A model generated the notes under the pieces. It had not been told where the DNA came from, ran no database searches, and saw only the letters and a list, made by a program, of their open reading frames with translations. DNA of 64,000 bases, taken from NCBI RefSeq assembly GCF_037975245.1, contig NC_092570.1:16779418-16843417 (forward strand), written 5' to 3'. Below are positions 12,666 through 24,226 of this stretch, piece after piece (position 1 is the stretch's first letter; each line of letters begins with the position of its first letter). This DNA comes from Apostichopus japonicus (taxonomy: Eukaryota > Echinodermata > Holothuroidea > Aspidochirotida > Stichopodidae). The position numbers and the translations under genes were made by a program.

Positions 12666-12895
12666 GGAGTGTTAGCTCAGTGGTTAACGCCGGTGCCTTC
12701 CAATCATAAGGTTCGAGTCACTCCAAGATTAATGTATGTCGTCCAGTTACATAGTAGTTGACAATTCATAATTATCGACTTTAAATATGAATCTAAGAGT
12801 CTGACTGCGGTCAGCTTCCAGCTCTGATAAGCCAATGAGGCTTCGTCGCGAGTTCCTGCTTGCAGGAGGATCTAAATACATACACACATTTTTTT
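12666..12895 (+). mobile_element. tRNA-related SINE-like element
   Basis: The head, 12666-12724, is tRNA-like. An A-box-like TAGCTCAGTGGTTA, a CTTCCAA loop and a B-box-like GGTTCGAGTC are closed by GGAGTG and CACTCC ends. It is about 13 bases shorter than a true tRNA and its anticodon stem does not pair, so it is not a functional tRNA. An unrelated body follows to about 12895. The overall form fits a tRNA-derived SINE; the 3' limit is a guess. Confidence 0.5.
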
Positions 12896-14998
12896 GTGCA
12901 AAGTACATAAGACATACGCGGGATAATGGTGTTATTTCCTTTCCTCCCATCTCCCTTCTTCCTTGCCTTATGATCCTTCTTAGCAGACTTTGTTTGTTTC
13001 AATGTTAGAAAGTTGTAAATATTTGTTTTGAAAAATAGCAACATAAAGTTTAATGTATTGTTTACATTTTTAAAATGAACAACGATGAAAGTTTGAAATA
13101 AATTTTAGAAATTCAAAAGGCTGTAATTACCTGTAAGTTGTGTTCTTGAATACTTTAAATGCAGAGATGCTTGGAAATATATTTGAACCAGGGTGCGAAG
13201 GTACTGATGGCGGATGACTTAATAGTAAAAGGGTATGCACCACCGTTATCCTTGTAAAATATCATGAATTGTTTTTTTGTTTTTTATGCGTTCTGCAGAT
13301 AATGTTGACCCTTTGATTAATTTTGACCTTCATGAAAATTAAAACATTTATGATCAAACTGACACAGTCTTATATAAGTAGGAGACTTGCTAGTGTTGTA
13401 TTTCTTTAGCTATGGTGGTCACAACGTTTTCACATTTGAGCTCGTTGACGTAAAAATAACTTTGGCCTTAATTGATATCAAGGGGTTTGTCCTACTCATT
13501 ATGGGTAACCTTCATGTTTCCGTTCTTGAGATAAGGTAGTTACAAGCTTTTTAGTTTTATTCTGCTGACTTCAGATGACTCTTGACCTCCAATAAATTCA
13601 ATAAGGTCCCTATCTTATATTGGCAACCAACATGCCAAGTATAAGGGGTGCCAATCGGATACACATTGAGAAATATCGTTGTTACAAGAAGACAATGCAC
13701 ACACACACACACACACATACCACAACATATGCACATAACCGTATACATACGGCTTGCATATACATACACAAGCTATCACGTGTTAATAGTTTTTGATTGT
13801 CATTGTATCTATACTGTTACGAGCATACAATAGATCGAAGTACAATACAATAGATCGAAGTTGTACTTATTACTAGGGATTAGCTATGTCATATTGCAAA
13901 AACAAGAACAACAGTATATGCACTTCGTAGTTTAAATATTTGCAATAATACAAAGAAAACCTAAACAAATATTGCCCTGCAACGTCTGCTAAACTGTTTT
14001 GGAGATCATGTTTGATGCATCTCATAAAAACGTAATTTACATGTCCGTTCGTCGCTTCCGTACCTACCTGTTCTTTTATTACTGTGCACTAAGGATAACG
14101 CTGTACGGGAAGTCTGTAGAAGTCTGTAGACACATGCATCACTCCACACATGTTGTTAAATGGTAATGTCCGAAGTGTAATCAAGGACCAATCACATATG
14201 CTTGATACTCTCAAGTGTGGAAAAGGTCTGTCAAACTTTTGTGGGACCGTTTCATTAAATTTGTCACGGGGGTGGTCAACTTAGGAGCGGTCCAAGAGAA
14301 CATCATAACTGAAATCTGTATACAATAGGCCCTGTTTTGGGCCCTCACGTAACGACATATTTCCCCTGACAACTTTGGTTCACTACCATGGAAATATTAT
14401 ATTCCACAACATTTCAGCAAAGTTGTACACAAGCTCTGGGAGGAGTAGCATATTTTACGTTTTCAGAATATGACCCCTCTCGTGTCCTCAAATGACCTTC
14501 ACATTTTTAAACTATGATCGTATATAGCAATACGTAACTCACACAAACCGCTCACGAAATAAAATAACGAAATGGCAGTCATTCAAACACGGTGGTAAAT
14601 GTTGAGAGACTTTCGGCAAAATCGCACGATAGCTATACCTCAGCTGAAAGCTTTCAGCTGAGCTAAACATGTTATTTCGAGTCAGAAACGTATAGTTACT
14701 GAGCTGGGACTTTTACGTGAAATTATGGAATTTATTATCCTCGTAAAGAGCAACGCCACATAGTGCTGGCGATTTCCATGACAGACTGAGTCAAATTCTT
14801 ATATTCAAAGTTAACATTGAAATACAAGGATAAAATTCCAGATTCAAATCAAAGCAAATCGGAGCAAAGCAATATCAATAGCAACTAATTGAAACAAAAA
14901 ACGGAGGACGAAACGTCAAGTGAGTTGGTTAATTTGTTACCGTTTAGTTTATTAGATGTAAAATTACGCTGTGTGCCTCTCGTAATTTGATTTAGCAT
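12896..14998. other. no gene seen; (CA)n near 13697 and a 24-bp palindrome at 14639
   Basis: Mostly A+T-rich sequence without supported coding exons. A short CA run sits near 13697-13716. A perfect 24-bp palindrome centred between 14650 and 14651 reads CTCAGCTGAAAG then its reverse complement. Confidence 0.6.
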
Positions 14999-15002
14999 AC
15001 GT

Positions 15003-15233
15003 AAAGCAATATTGCTATAATGTTTGTATGTTACAAACAATATTGCTGTACTGTTGCATTCATCTTACAAACAATATATTATTATACTGTTTCATTCATG
15101 TTACAAATCTTACTTGTATTATTTTATTGTTGCACTCAAATTGCAACCAATAGTGTTAGAGACTGTTGCATTCATGTAAGAAACTGTATTCATATTATAA
15201 CACTGTTTCATTCATGTTGCACTGTAAAAAAAA
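15003..15233. repeat. degenerate tandem repeat, about 45 bp
   Basis: Units contain TGTT(T/G)CATTCATGTTACAAAC with variations, repeated about five times. The array ends directly at the CACTGTAAAAAAAA transposon-like end at 15229. Confidence 0.6.
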
Positions 15234-15345
15234 TGGGAAACCTTACACCCAAAATGTGAGGAATCCTGGTTTCCCGGTGTGGGTTACTCTGGTGTTACAC
15301 CCGAAAGAGCGTTAAGGTAATATCTTCTGTCGATGACCCAAATGA
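15229..15345. mobile_element. transposon-like end beginning CACTGTAAAAAAAA
   Basis: CACTGTAAAAAAAATGGG is followed by short GT-rich submotifs of the GGAAACC and GTTACACC type. The same style of terminus lies in inverse orientation at about 21310-21772 (ending TTTTTTTTACAGTG). I could not find a matching target duplication. Confidence 0.4.
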
Positions 15346-15479
15346 AGGGAAACCGAGAGGTCCAATGATGGTGATTCTTATAATCTCTGCAAGAAACGTC
15401 ATCACGACAACGATTCTCGAGCAATGACACGGCTTCTAACATAACACACTAGCTCCGCCCCCTTGTTAATATTTCTTGC

Positions 15480-15600
15480 TTTGCGCGCGGGGGAATTAAC
15501 AGACTGCACGTTGAAGTCATACGTACGTACGTATACCGTACCGAAACGTACGTAGACTATAGACGTGACGATGTACAAGAAGCTCGCACAAAAAGGTAAG
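15480..15600 (+). other. CpG-rich patch, possible first exon of the SAMD3-like locus
   Basis: Against an A+T-rich background this patch is CpG-rich (GCGCGCGGGGG, repeated ACGTACGT). It contains ATGTACAAGAAGC at 15571, followed by an AAAAG/GTAAGA donor at about 15596. It lies upstream of the broken gene at 17710-19695 on the same strand. The link to that gene is inference only. Confidence 0.25.
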
Positions 15601-15769
15601 ATCATTTGAATCTTTAATAATTTACCCTAAAAAATGAAATCGTAGTTAAAATTCTGAACTGTCAACACATTGAAATGTGGTGTCATACACTGGTTGTGTT
15701 ATATCTTGTTTAGCAAGCCGCATTATCACAAACTTGCCACTGAGAGATGCGATCAGTTGCAAATCGACT

Positions 15770-16530
15770 AAACTATTAATGTCAACGTTAGGCTAGCCAG
15801 GCTATGCCTAAGCTAACTAAGGCTAGTGAAAATTGCTACTAGCATAGCCTGAGTTAGCTTAGGCCTAATTGTAAAGACAGGTGCATTCTCCAATCAGGCT
15901 AAAAATTAAAAAAAAAAAACATGGTGCCGAGCCTAGACCGACTCATTTACTTTGTGGTCAACTAAGGAATGTGCGCCTTGGTCTAGGCTATTTAGGCCCC
16001 CTATAGTATTAGCCTATGCCTATAAGTAATAATACTCGGGGAGTGTTAATGTCAACATTAGGCTATCAAACTAGGCCAGCCTAGCCTAAATACTACTAGG
16101 CTAATTGATAATGATAATGTTGGAGATATGTTAGCCTATCACATTTTTCAGGTTGTGTGTAATTTGTTAGGGTTTATCAAACATGGGAAGACTAGGACAA
16201 GGCTGCTAGGCCTGAGTTAGGCATTGTAAGGCCAAATTATTTTTTTAATTGTTTAGCGTCTCCGCTTGCTTCCTTTTTGGAGGCCGTCAGTTTTTTTTTT
16301 TCTCCAAAAACTACAAAATTCTAATAGCCTAACTGTTAAGTATTAGGCCTAGCTTAACTTTTGTTTGCAAAAATTCATGGCTCACCCTAGCCTAGCTAAA
16401 CCATGTGATAGGCCTATGACTTAATGAATATCTAATTTGATGTTTTCAAGGTTAATTTGGAGACAGGTATGCATTACTGAGTCAGGCCAAATTCATTTTT
16501 AGCCCAGAAAAAGTATGATAGGCCTAGGGT
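15770..16530. repeat. TAGGCCTA/GCTAGCC-rich low-complexity region
   Basis: Short words such as TAGGCCTA, GGCTAGCC and TTAGGCTA recur many times in both orientations without a fixed period. A similar patch lies at 22185-22310. No coding content is seen. Confidence 0.6.
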
Positions 16531-16740
16531 AGAGTACCCAGAACTTGACCGCCACCCAGAACCTGACTGCTAATTATTAAATAACAATTAATTGAACAAA
16601 CATTATACATTTATGTGATTTATGTATCCCACTATATTTTTCACATTTGTTGCTGATGATAAAGACCAATATTTTACCCATTTTGATTACTAATACAGTT
16701 GGTAAAATACATACATTCAAAAATGGAACTGAATTTTTTT

Positions 16741-17098
16741 TCGGAAAATTCTGTTTTCTTGAAAAGACCTTTAAGGATTTCACACTAATTAAAATGTGGT
16801 AAATATGTAAAAATAACTGAAATCTTTTGGATTTTCTGACTGCTACTATTTAATGTGAAATTATTGAACACTTCCATTAAGGCATAAATTATAAATAGAT
16901 TGAAGTACATGAGATCTTTTTGGGAAAATTCTGTTTTCTTGAAAAGACCTTTAAGGATTTCACACTAATTAAAATGTGGTAAATATGTAAAAGTAACTGA
17001 AATCTTTAGGATTTTCTGACTGCTACTATTTAATGTGAAATTATTGAACACTGTCATTAAGGCATAAATTATAAATTGATTCAAGTACATGAGATCTG
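16741..17098. repeat. 180-bp tandem duplication, two near-identical copies
   Basis: 16741-16918 and 16921-17098 are almost the same, from GGAAAATTCTGTTTTCTTG through TACATGAGATCT. Very few differences are visible, so the duplication is recent. It lies upstream of the SAMD3-like locus. Confidence 0.9.
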
Positions 17099-18732
17099 TG
17101 GTTGGTCATGTTCTGGAACTAGAACTAAATTTACTTTGCAGTATTCAACCACTATATGGGAAATACACACTGTAGCTCTATTAGTACTGTTTTCACACCA
17201 ATATGTGATCATTGTTTGAACACACAAATATGCCACGATGTTGGTTCCTAAATTATAGAAAAATTATTACATAATAGCTTAATTCTTCAAATGTCAATAT
17301 AAAATTTGGCAACCAAACTGTATGTCTGATTTATTTAAACCTGTATTGGGATATATTTTTAGCAAGTCAACAGGTGCCAAACACTGAAACCTGGTACTGA
17401 GTTAACAATGCAGTGTTTTCTGCCTAGTTAGATGTGGCAGCATGAAAAAAGTAATAAATTAATGGTCATACCAGACTGAAACTGTGCACTTCATTTAGGC
17501 AAGTAAATCACAAAACCTTGGTTTTCTGGTTATATTTGCATTCTCTTTCAGATTCATTTGTTATCCTCTGTCAAAACTGACCCAGTTATTCACTGACCCA
17601 GTAGCTCAACAGTGTTGGCAGCTTAGTTTTTTGCCATATGGTAGTGAGTACAATGTTCAGTATTACCAAATATCTCAAAACCTTTTGTTTTCTCTTTTTG
17701 TATGATCAGGCAAAATGAGGAGAGGTCAACTGGAGTCCAATCATTCCTGATGGAGAAGACGACAAAACCCTTAAAGAACATACAGAGGTTATGAAGAAGG
17801 AATTTAAAAAAAAAACACTCCAAACGTTGATCTAATCAAACAACGAATGGAATAACTTATGCTCAAAGGCGTAAAATAGTTAACTCCAAACCACTTATTG
17901 TTGAAGTTCAAGAGAATTACCCTGTATTGTTTTCGCCATGCGAAATTGGCAATGAATTCAAACGTCTAACAGATACAGAACTTCACAAAAACTTTGCAAG
18001 CTTTTTAAGCAAGGCTGCAAGCAAAATCTTATCAGAAGTAAAACTAAAGCCACAACTTTTGCCAATAGTGATGAAGCACCTGCAAATTGAGGACAAGACT
18101 GTCGCTGCACTTTTAGTCCTTCCAGTTGTGTTCGGAAACAAGAGTTTCTTCAAACTTTACGAGGTAAGTGATCAACAAATTCATTGCAACGTCAGGTGAT
18201 TTGTTTCTTCTCTAATTTCTAGACTTGTTGAGAAGTTGCAAGGAACTAACACACTCATGTTGGTTTTTTACAATCTAAGGACAAAACATTCAAAATAGTA
18301 TCTTAGGCAAGGTTTCTGCCAGAAAATTTGAAGGGGGAGGGGGGGGGGTGGTGAAGTCTGTGAACCACCTAAAAAAGAAAAATCAATAAAAAACAACAAA
18401 TACCCGAGAAAAAAATCTGACTCGTGCTGACTCGCGAGGGTGATCGCCAACTATAGGCGTAGAGTCAGCATGCGATTTTGTCCCAAAATTCACTGTAGCA
18501 ATTTTCAGATTTTATATGTCATTTTGGTAAAAGCAAATAGATTATAAAGACTTGTTGATTCCTTGCCAGAGCCAAAAGGAATCTCAACCTATGCAGTCAT
18601 GCTTGTGTGTGTGTCTGTGATCAAAGCTCAAAATAAGACCACACAAATGCGCACCCATAAATGCGGGAAAAAACGGTTTGCGGGTGCACACAACAAAGGC
18701 AAATGAAAAGATTTGAGGGTCAAAAAAGAAAC

Positions 18733-18834
18733 GTGTCCGAGAACAACTGACGGCTGCCTAGGCTCCTTACTGTCCAAACTTGTAGGATGGTCCAGTACGG
18801 AGCCTAGTCACGTGTCGAATGTTCTCGGACACAG
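18733..18834. repeat. 100-bp inverted repeat (hairpin)
   Basis: GTGTCCGAGAACA at left pairs with TGTTCTCGGACAC at right; a second block, TAGGCTCC with GGAGCCTA, also pairs further in. It sits in the intron of the SAMD3-like pseudogene and could be a small MITE, although I see no target duplication. Confidence 0.55.
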
Positions 18835-19076
18835 TTTGTTTTCTGGTAAACAAACCTCTGTGCTGGCAGACAATGCGATTCCACCTGCAAAGATTTGCGA
18901 GTAATAAAAACCTTAATTCGAGCTTTGGTGACACCGCTTGTAAACATAAGTGAACAATACAAGATCCAACCATTCTCATACTTGGTAGGTGGAATACCCC
19001 TAGTGAGTACATGATCCTTATTGTTTTTGGCCAAGGTCAAAAAACCTACACTGGGTATGAACATTGCTTGTAAACC

Positions 19077-19225
19077 CTAATAATAATACTGTATGCTTTT
19101 ATATAGCACATTACACATGAGTCTCAAGCGCTTTAAATCCATTACAACTGGTCATGGTATAACTCGTATGACCCACACATATGTGGGTACAAGGCGCTGA
19201 GATCAGCACCAAATTCACAAGTTAC
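19077..19225. repeat. dispersed-repeat fragment (TTTATATAGC...CAAGCGCTTTA type)
   Basis: TAATAATAATAC followed by TTTATATAGCACATTAC and CTCAAGCGCTTTAAA resembles a repeat seen widely in marine invertebrate genomes. This recognition is from memory and is not a firm classification. Confidence 0.35.
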
Positions 19226-19611
19226 ACTTCTGCAATTACAATTAGTATTTTTTTTTTAAATCAACCAACTCAAAAGCGAACATGGAAGCCAATGAATAAA
19301 ATATCCTGCTAACATTTTCCTATCCCCAGCTCTGATAAACAAACTCACTGAGTGTTTATAACTTGTGGTTTTGCTTTTCTATTCGCAGGAAGAGACATCT
19401 CGAGATTATGTTGTGGACACAGCAGAAAATGCGGATCCATTTGTTGCAGTTATTGGGGACATAATGAAGCCAAAGTGCTGTTATATCGTTGTTGAAAAAA
19501 CACATTGTATTTGACACTGCAAATGTTATTTCTGCGGCCAGCTTTTTGTTCGGACTCCTGTACGCCTGCAACATTCACTTCACCACGACTACCCTTGAAA
19601 CATACACCTTC

Positions 19612-19920
19612 ATTCAGAAATTCTGCATGAAATTGAGTGACAAACTGAAGACCCCAAGGAGAGTAAGGACATTTGTTGAAAAGATTAGAGAGTGAGTTAG
19701 TCTTTCTTTATCATGACTGGAGTACTTGTGTGCTACTGTACTGTCGTACTATACTGTAGCAGCAATTCAGAAATTCTGCATGAAATTGAGTGACAAACTG
19801 AAAACCCCACGGAGAGTAAGGACATTTGATGAAAAGATTAGAGATTAGTGAGTTAGTCTTTCTTCATCATGACTGGAGTTCTTGTGTGCTACCTTACTAT
19901 TGTTCTGTACTGTAGCAGCA
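19612..19920. repeat. 153-bp tandem duplication of the terminal exon end
   Basis: 19612-19764 covers the last part of exon B of the SAMD3-like locus, its stop and the following 3' sequence. 19765-19920 repeats it with scattered changes. The second copy has a three-base insertion before its stop. Confidence 0.85.
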
Positions 19921-21300
19921 TCCTTCTTGTGTGATACGGTACGTCTCAAATGCAAACTTAGTATCATATGACATGTGCTATAGCAATTTTGCAACTAATT
20001 TATAACAGACCATCATCTGATAGCTTATGGTAGAATATATTTATTTCTTACTCTGGCAATTTTACCTAATTTTAAGGATTAATTGCATAATTAACATGCA
20101 AAACAAACTTGCTGTTCAAACTTTTTACATGGTAGGGCCCAGATTATGTCACAATCTTACAGCGTTTTGTGTGATTGTGTTTACCACTCATTTAATGTGA
20201 GTGATTAAATTAAACATTTTTGGTAATATGCAAAATTATCACGTTTTCCTGACAAGACGAGGTTCTAAGAAAAACGCAATGTGCCACTATAAACAAATAT
20301 TGAAAAATCATGGTCCTGCATGTAAAAGGACAAAATATTGGGCTGCAAAGTGATTATTAAATACAAATAAAAACTTAGGACAACTTTTGATGTACCGAGA
20401 CAACTTTTGCGGCAAATCCGAAACTTTGTTATTTTCTTAATCAGTTATTATTCAACTTGTTTTTACATTTTTCTAACTATTGACAACTTGATTGTTCATA
20501 ATAAAGGTCCTTATCTTTCACCGCAAGTCTACCAGAGATTGACTTAACTGGTCAGCTTAATTGATGTATTGTAGGTCATATACAGAATTATCCATCCTGG
20601 GATGTAAAATTCTCTTGTGGGCGAGAAAAATGGATCTTTCAAAATAATGTAATAAATAATTATAATTCATGCTGGTCAAGGGGGGGGGGGGTAATTACAA
20701 GTTCATTATTTGTATCAATTTATTACATTACAAGTAACTCCTGTCAAATTTAATGTTAGGGGGGGGGGGGTAGGGGACAGGCGCACACTCCGAAACCACA
20801 GTCTATTTATAATCTTTAAATGGTCTTTAAAAGGATTACACACATGCATGTGTAAGGGATTTACACAGTACAGTATATACCCATGGCTATTTGTATTTTT
20901 TATTCCTAGGACATGGTCCCTTTGGTTGAGTTCAAAGATCATCAAAATATTAGATCTATGAGATTGTTATTGCTCTTCTCTAACTGGTGACTAAAAGTTA
21001 CAATCTCTTTCAAATATCTTGCTCAGGTAGTAATATGTAATATTTCACTTGCATATAATTAATATTTCGACTATTAGTTCCTAACATTTCATGCTCAAGG
21101 GCTGACCCACTATATAGTTAAGAATGACAAATTGAAATAAGGGGGTGGGGGGGGGGCATGTATTACATGTGTATTAATTAAACATATACTTATTATTTTG
21201 TTATAGTAATCCCCTACTGTTTTTCTTTTTATCAAAGCTTGTTTAAATCGTTCTTTGAAGTTGTGACAATATATACAGTTGTTTTTTGAAAATATATTCT
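19921..21300. other. no gene seen
   Basis: A+T-rich sequence with three G homopolymers (near 20681, 20760 and 21143). No coding exon, RNA gene or clear transposon pair is visible. Confidence 0.6.
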
Positions 21301-21309
21301 TTGTTACTT

Positions 21310-21772
21310 ATTCAGCAACACTGGGATAGTACATCCTGGTGTAGTTTACCCCAGATTTTGGTGTAACCTGTAGGTTACACCACTTCCTCAGTTGCAACTT
21401 TTGCTACCACCAGAAAGTGAGGAAACCTTTAGTTACCTCAGATACTGGTGTAATAGTCCCCAGCTTTTTAAGGAATGTATGTTACCCCCCAAGCAGGGAA
21501 ACCTCTGGTTTTCTCACTATCTTAGGATACGTTACCCCTAAACTTGAGGAAACCAACTAACCCTTGGATGTGAGGAAATGTTAGGTTTCCCCAATACATA
21601 AGGAAACAATACTACTTAACTTGAGGAAATCTAATTCTGACGAAAACCCCAAGTTTGAAGGAAACGTCAAGGTTTCCCTTCGGGTGCGGAAACCTGGTTA
21701 CCCCAAAAACTGGTGGTAGCCTAGTTGCACCCACTTTTTGGGGTAACCTGACCCCTTTTTTTTACAGTGTGT
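21310..21772. mobile_element. transposon-like end with GGAAACC/GGTTACCCC submotifs
   Basis: Short degenerate units (GAGGAAACC, GGTGTAACC, GGTTACCCC) fill about 460 bp and end in TTTTTTTTACAGTG. That end is the inverse of the one at 15229. Together they may bracket the SAMD3-like locus, but no target duplication supports this. Confidence 0.4.
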
Positions 21773-21859
21773 ATAGAAATGTTGCATCACTGTTGTATTC
21801 AATTTCCAAACGATATTTCTTTCCCATTGCGTGTTTCATGTTTCCATAATCGAAGTGAT

Positions 21860-23215
21860 TATTCGCAGGGCAGCCCGGCGAATAACGTGTACACAGACAC
21901 CTTATTTGGAGGGCTGTGACGATTTTGAAAATAAGTTCATTATTGGCTTTCGATGACACCATTTTTGATGTGACGTCATTCATTTGACCTCGGCGCTCAA
22001 ACCCGAAGTTCTTTAATGTCTTTCAGTTTCAGGCTTACAAAAATCAGATTCTGCATTTTACATTTTACAGATGCTACATTTTTAATGTCATGAATTATTA
22101 GAAAAATATTGTTTTTGAAACGACTGACATAAGAAGAACTTAATTACATTTGCACAGTAAATTTACGATTCAGCCCTAGTGCCCTAGGCCTAAGTCTGTA
22201 AGTTCTAACGTAGCAAGCCTAGCCTAAAATACATGTCGTAAGAGTTACTGTTAGGCTAGGCTAAATGGTCTGACCAACGGTTAGCCACTGCCTAGGCTTG
22301 CTAACGTTAGGTGTAGGCAGTGATTAAGGATATGAAAGGATGGAACAGTTTTTCTTTTGCAAGTTCCCAGATTTATGAGATGCAAAAAGGGCTTCTGAAA
22401 AGTCAATTTTGGGTTCCTCAATTATGCCAATCTTTATGGCCCTAAAACGTCAAATATATAGGTTCTACTTAATCCATATTTGAGGGGTTTGAAAGGCCGG
22501 TTTTGCTACAGTCAGTTTAGGGGCCTTGAAAAGCCAACCTTTTGGGCCCAAATAGTCTTAGCCACTTCATAAGCTAATTTTTGGAACCCCAGCAGTTCAA
22601 TTTTAAAAGCTTATTTTAAGGGAGCTTATCTTGAGATTCCCCAAAAGCCGACATTGCCTGAAAGCCAATATGGTCAAGGGTGTGGCACGACCCCCCCCCC
22701 CCCTCCCACACCTTTACATGCAAATGAGCAGTCACTCTGCAAAAACAGAGGTGAAAATGAGGGATGACATTTTTTATGTTGGCGGTACTAATGCTGGACT
22801 GGTTCAATCTTAAGGCCCTAGGCTCCCAAAACCAATCCTAACAGCATAAAGATAGGAATCCCAAAGGCCAATAAATTCCTCAAAATATAGGGGCTCCCAA
22901 TTAAGACTCAAAAAGATAGCTTGTGCCCAAAAGCAAACTCGAATAGCCCCAAAAGTTACTGAGCCCGTTAACCCAGTCTAAGGCTGCCCTGTGAATAAGG
23001 TGTATGTGTCTGGCTATTCGCAGGGCAGCCCTGCAAATAAGATGCTTGTGTCTGGCTATTCGCAGGGCAGCCCTGCAAATAAGGTGTCTGTGTCCGGCTG
23101 TTCGCAGGGCTGCCCTGTGAATAAGATACTTGTGTCCGGCTATTCGCAGCTAGGGCTGCCCTGCGAATAAGGTGTATGTGTCTGGCTATTCGCAGGGCTG
23201 CCCTGCGAATAAGCC
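21860..23215. repeat. palindromic repeat family, 60-bp array at 22976-23215
   Basis: The array has about four units of roughly 60 bp, each with GGCTATTCGCAGGGCAGCCC and its inverse CTGCGAATAAG, so each can fold into a hairpin. A single related unit lies at 21864-21915. Between them, 22330-22970 has diverged copies of an AAAAGCCAA word. One unit in the array has a small CTAG insertion (near 23150). Confidence 0.75.
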
Positions 23216-24203
23216 CCACCTTCAATAATACCGATTTACTGTAAAATTCGCACAGATAATAAATGGACAGATACCATAAACAATTTTAGTAGCAATCATG
23301 TCACAAACATTATTGTTTATATGTCAAAGCATTCATTGTTTCAAACAATGTTGCTTTTCAGTTTCAATATTGCTTTTTGTCACAAACAAGTATATTATAA
23401 CAATGTCGCAGTAAAAATACTAAATACTTGACAGTAACTCCGCTGATCATAAACAAAATTTAATATAATTTTAAATATTTTAATATAAAAGATTTACCCA
23501 GGTTCCTGCCTAATTTGCATATGGGAATCGGGGCAAACTTTTGTTATCATGAAACTTGATAAATGATCATCTCTTGCCATATTTGTATGTGTTAGAGTAG
23601 AAGTATAGAAAGCGCCTATATTTACATACAGCATTGACCAAATAACTAAGTAAAAATTACTGGATCTCTCTCCTAAGGTACTTGAATAGTTTGAACCTGT
23701 ATGTTAAGTATCATAATTAACCCTTCATAATCTGCAAGGACCTCGTGATTAACTTCATTGCTGTCATTGAGTTATTGCTGAGATAAATGGCTAAGAGACT
23801 GAAAAAGAAAGAATCAGTATATACGGAAGTATTGAGATCACATGAGTCCATGTTTCGAAACCGACATTCATTTTATTCTAACTATATTCTGGCTGAAGCA
23901 TTTTTAATTTTGCGAGGCAGATTTGTAGTACGATTATACATTACAAGCAAGAGCATGAGTATACAAGTAGAATTCCCGTTGATGGGAGAACGAGAACAAT
24001 AGCTCTAATATCACTTACGAGTTCTTAAGTGTGTATAGTAGAGTGCACACTAGATTTCAAAAATGTTACGAGTACATGAGTAGAAACCCATCAGGGCGAG
24101 TACAAGTACAGACAACTATGTCACAATACGAGGATGAAAACGGACTTACTACTAGTTATTACTTCATTCCTTCCACAACAAAGTATTATTTTATTTGCTT
24201 TCA
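23216..24203. other. upstream region of the second RING gene
   Basis: No coding exon is supported. A strong acceptor (TTATTTGCTTTCAG, AG at 24203-24204) ends the stretch. The untranslated first exon and promoter probably lie within or beyond it, but I cannot place them. Confidence 0.4.
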
Positions 24204-24226
24204 GTTACAACTGAAAATACAATGCA

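Larger units (their letters stand above)
17710..19695 (+). pseudogene. broken two-exon gene of an uncharacterised multicopy family (SAMD3-like)
   Basis: Exon A (17710-18163) has a TTTTTGTATGATCAG acceptor and a GAG/GTAAGT donor; exon B is 19389-19695. The translation fits a family common in fish and marine invertebrates whose members are often labelled SAMD3-like: NWSPIIPDGED, TYAQRRKIV, YPVLFSPCEI, LPVVFGNKSFFKLYE and, in exon B, FGLLYACNIHF. The frame is broken by a TGA before the NWSP motif, by shifts at a 10-A run (17806-17815) and near 17850, and at a six-A run near 19493. Two breaks are at A runs, so sequencing error is possible, but the number favours a pseudogene. Exon A is otherwise open from about 17852 to its donor. 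Function is unknown. Confidence 0.6.

Noticed and set aside
12666-12724. Functional tRNA gene
   Set aside because: It is about 13 bases too short and the anticodon stem does not pair; a SINE head is more likely.
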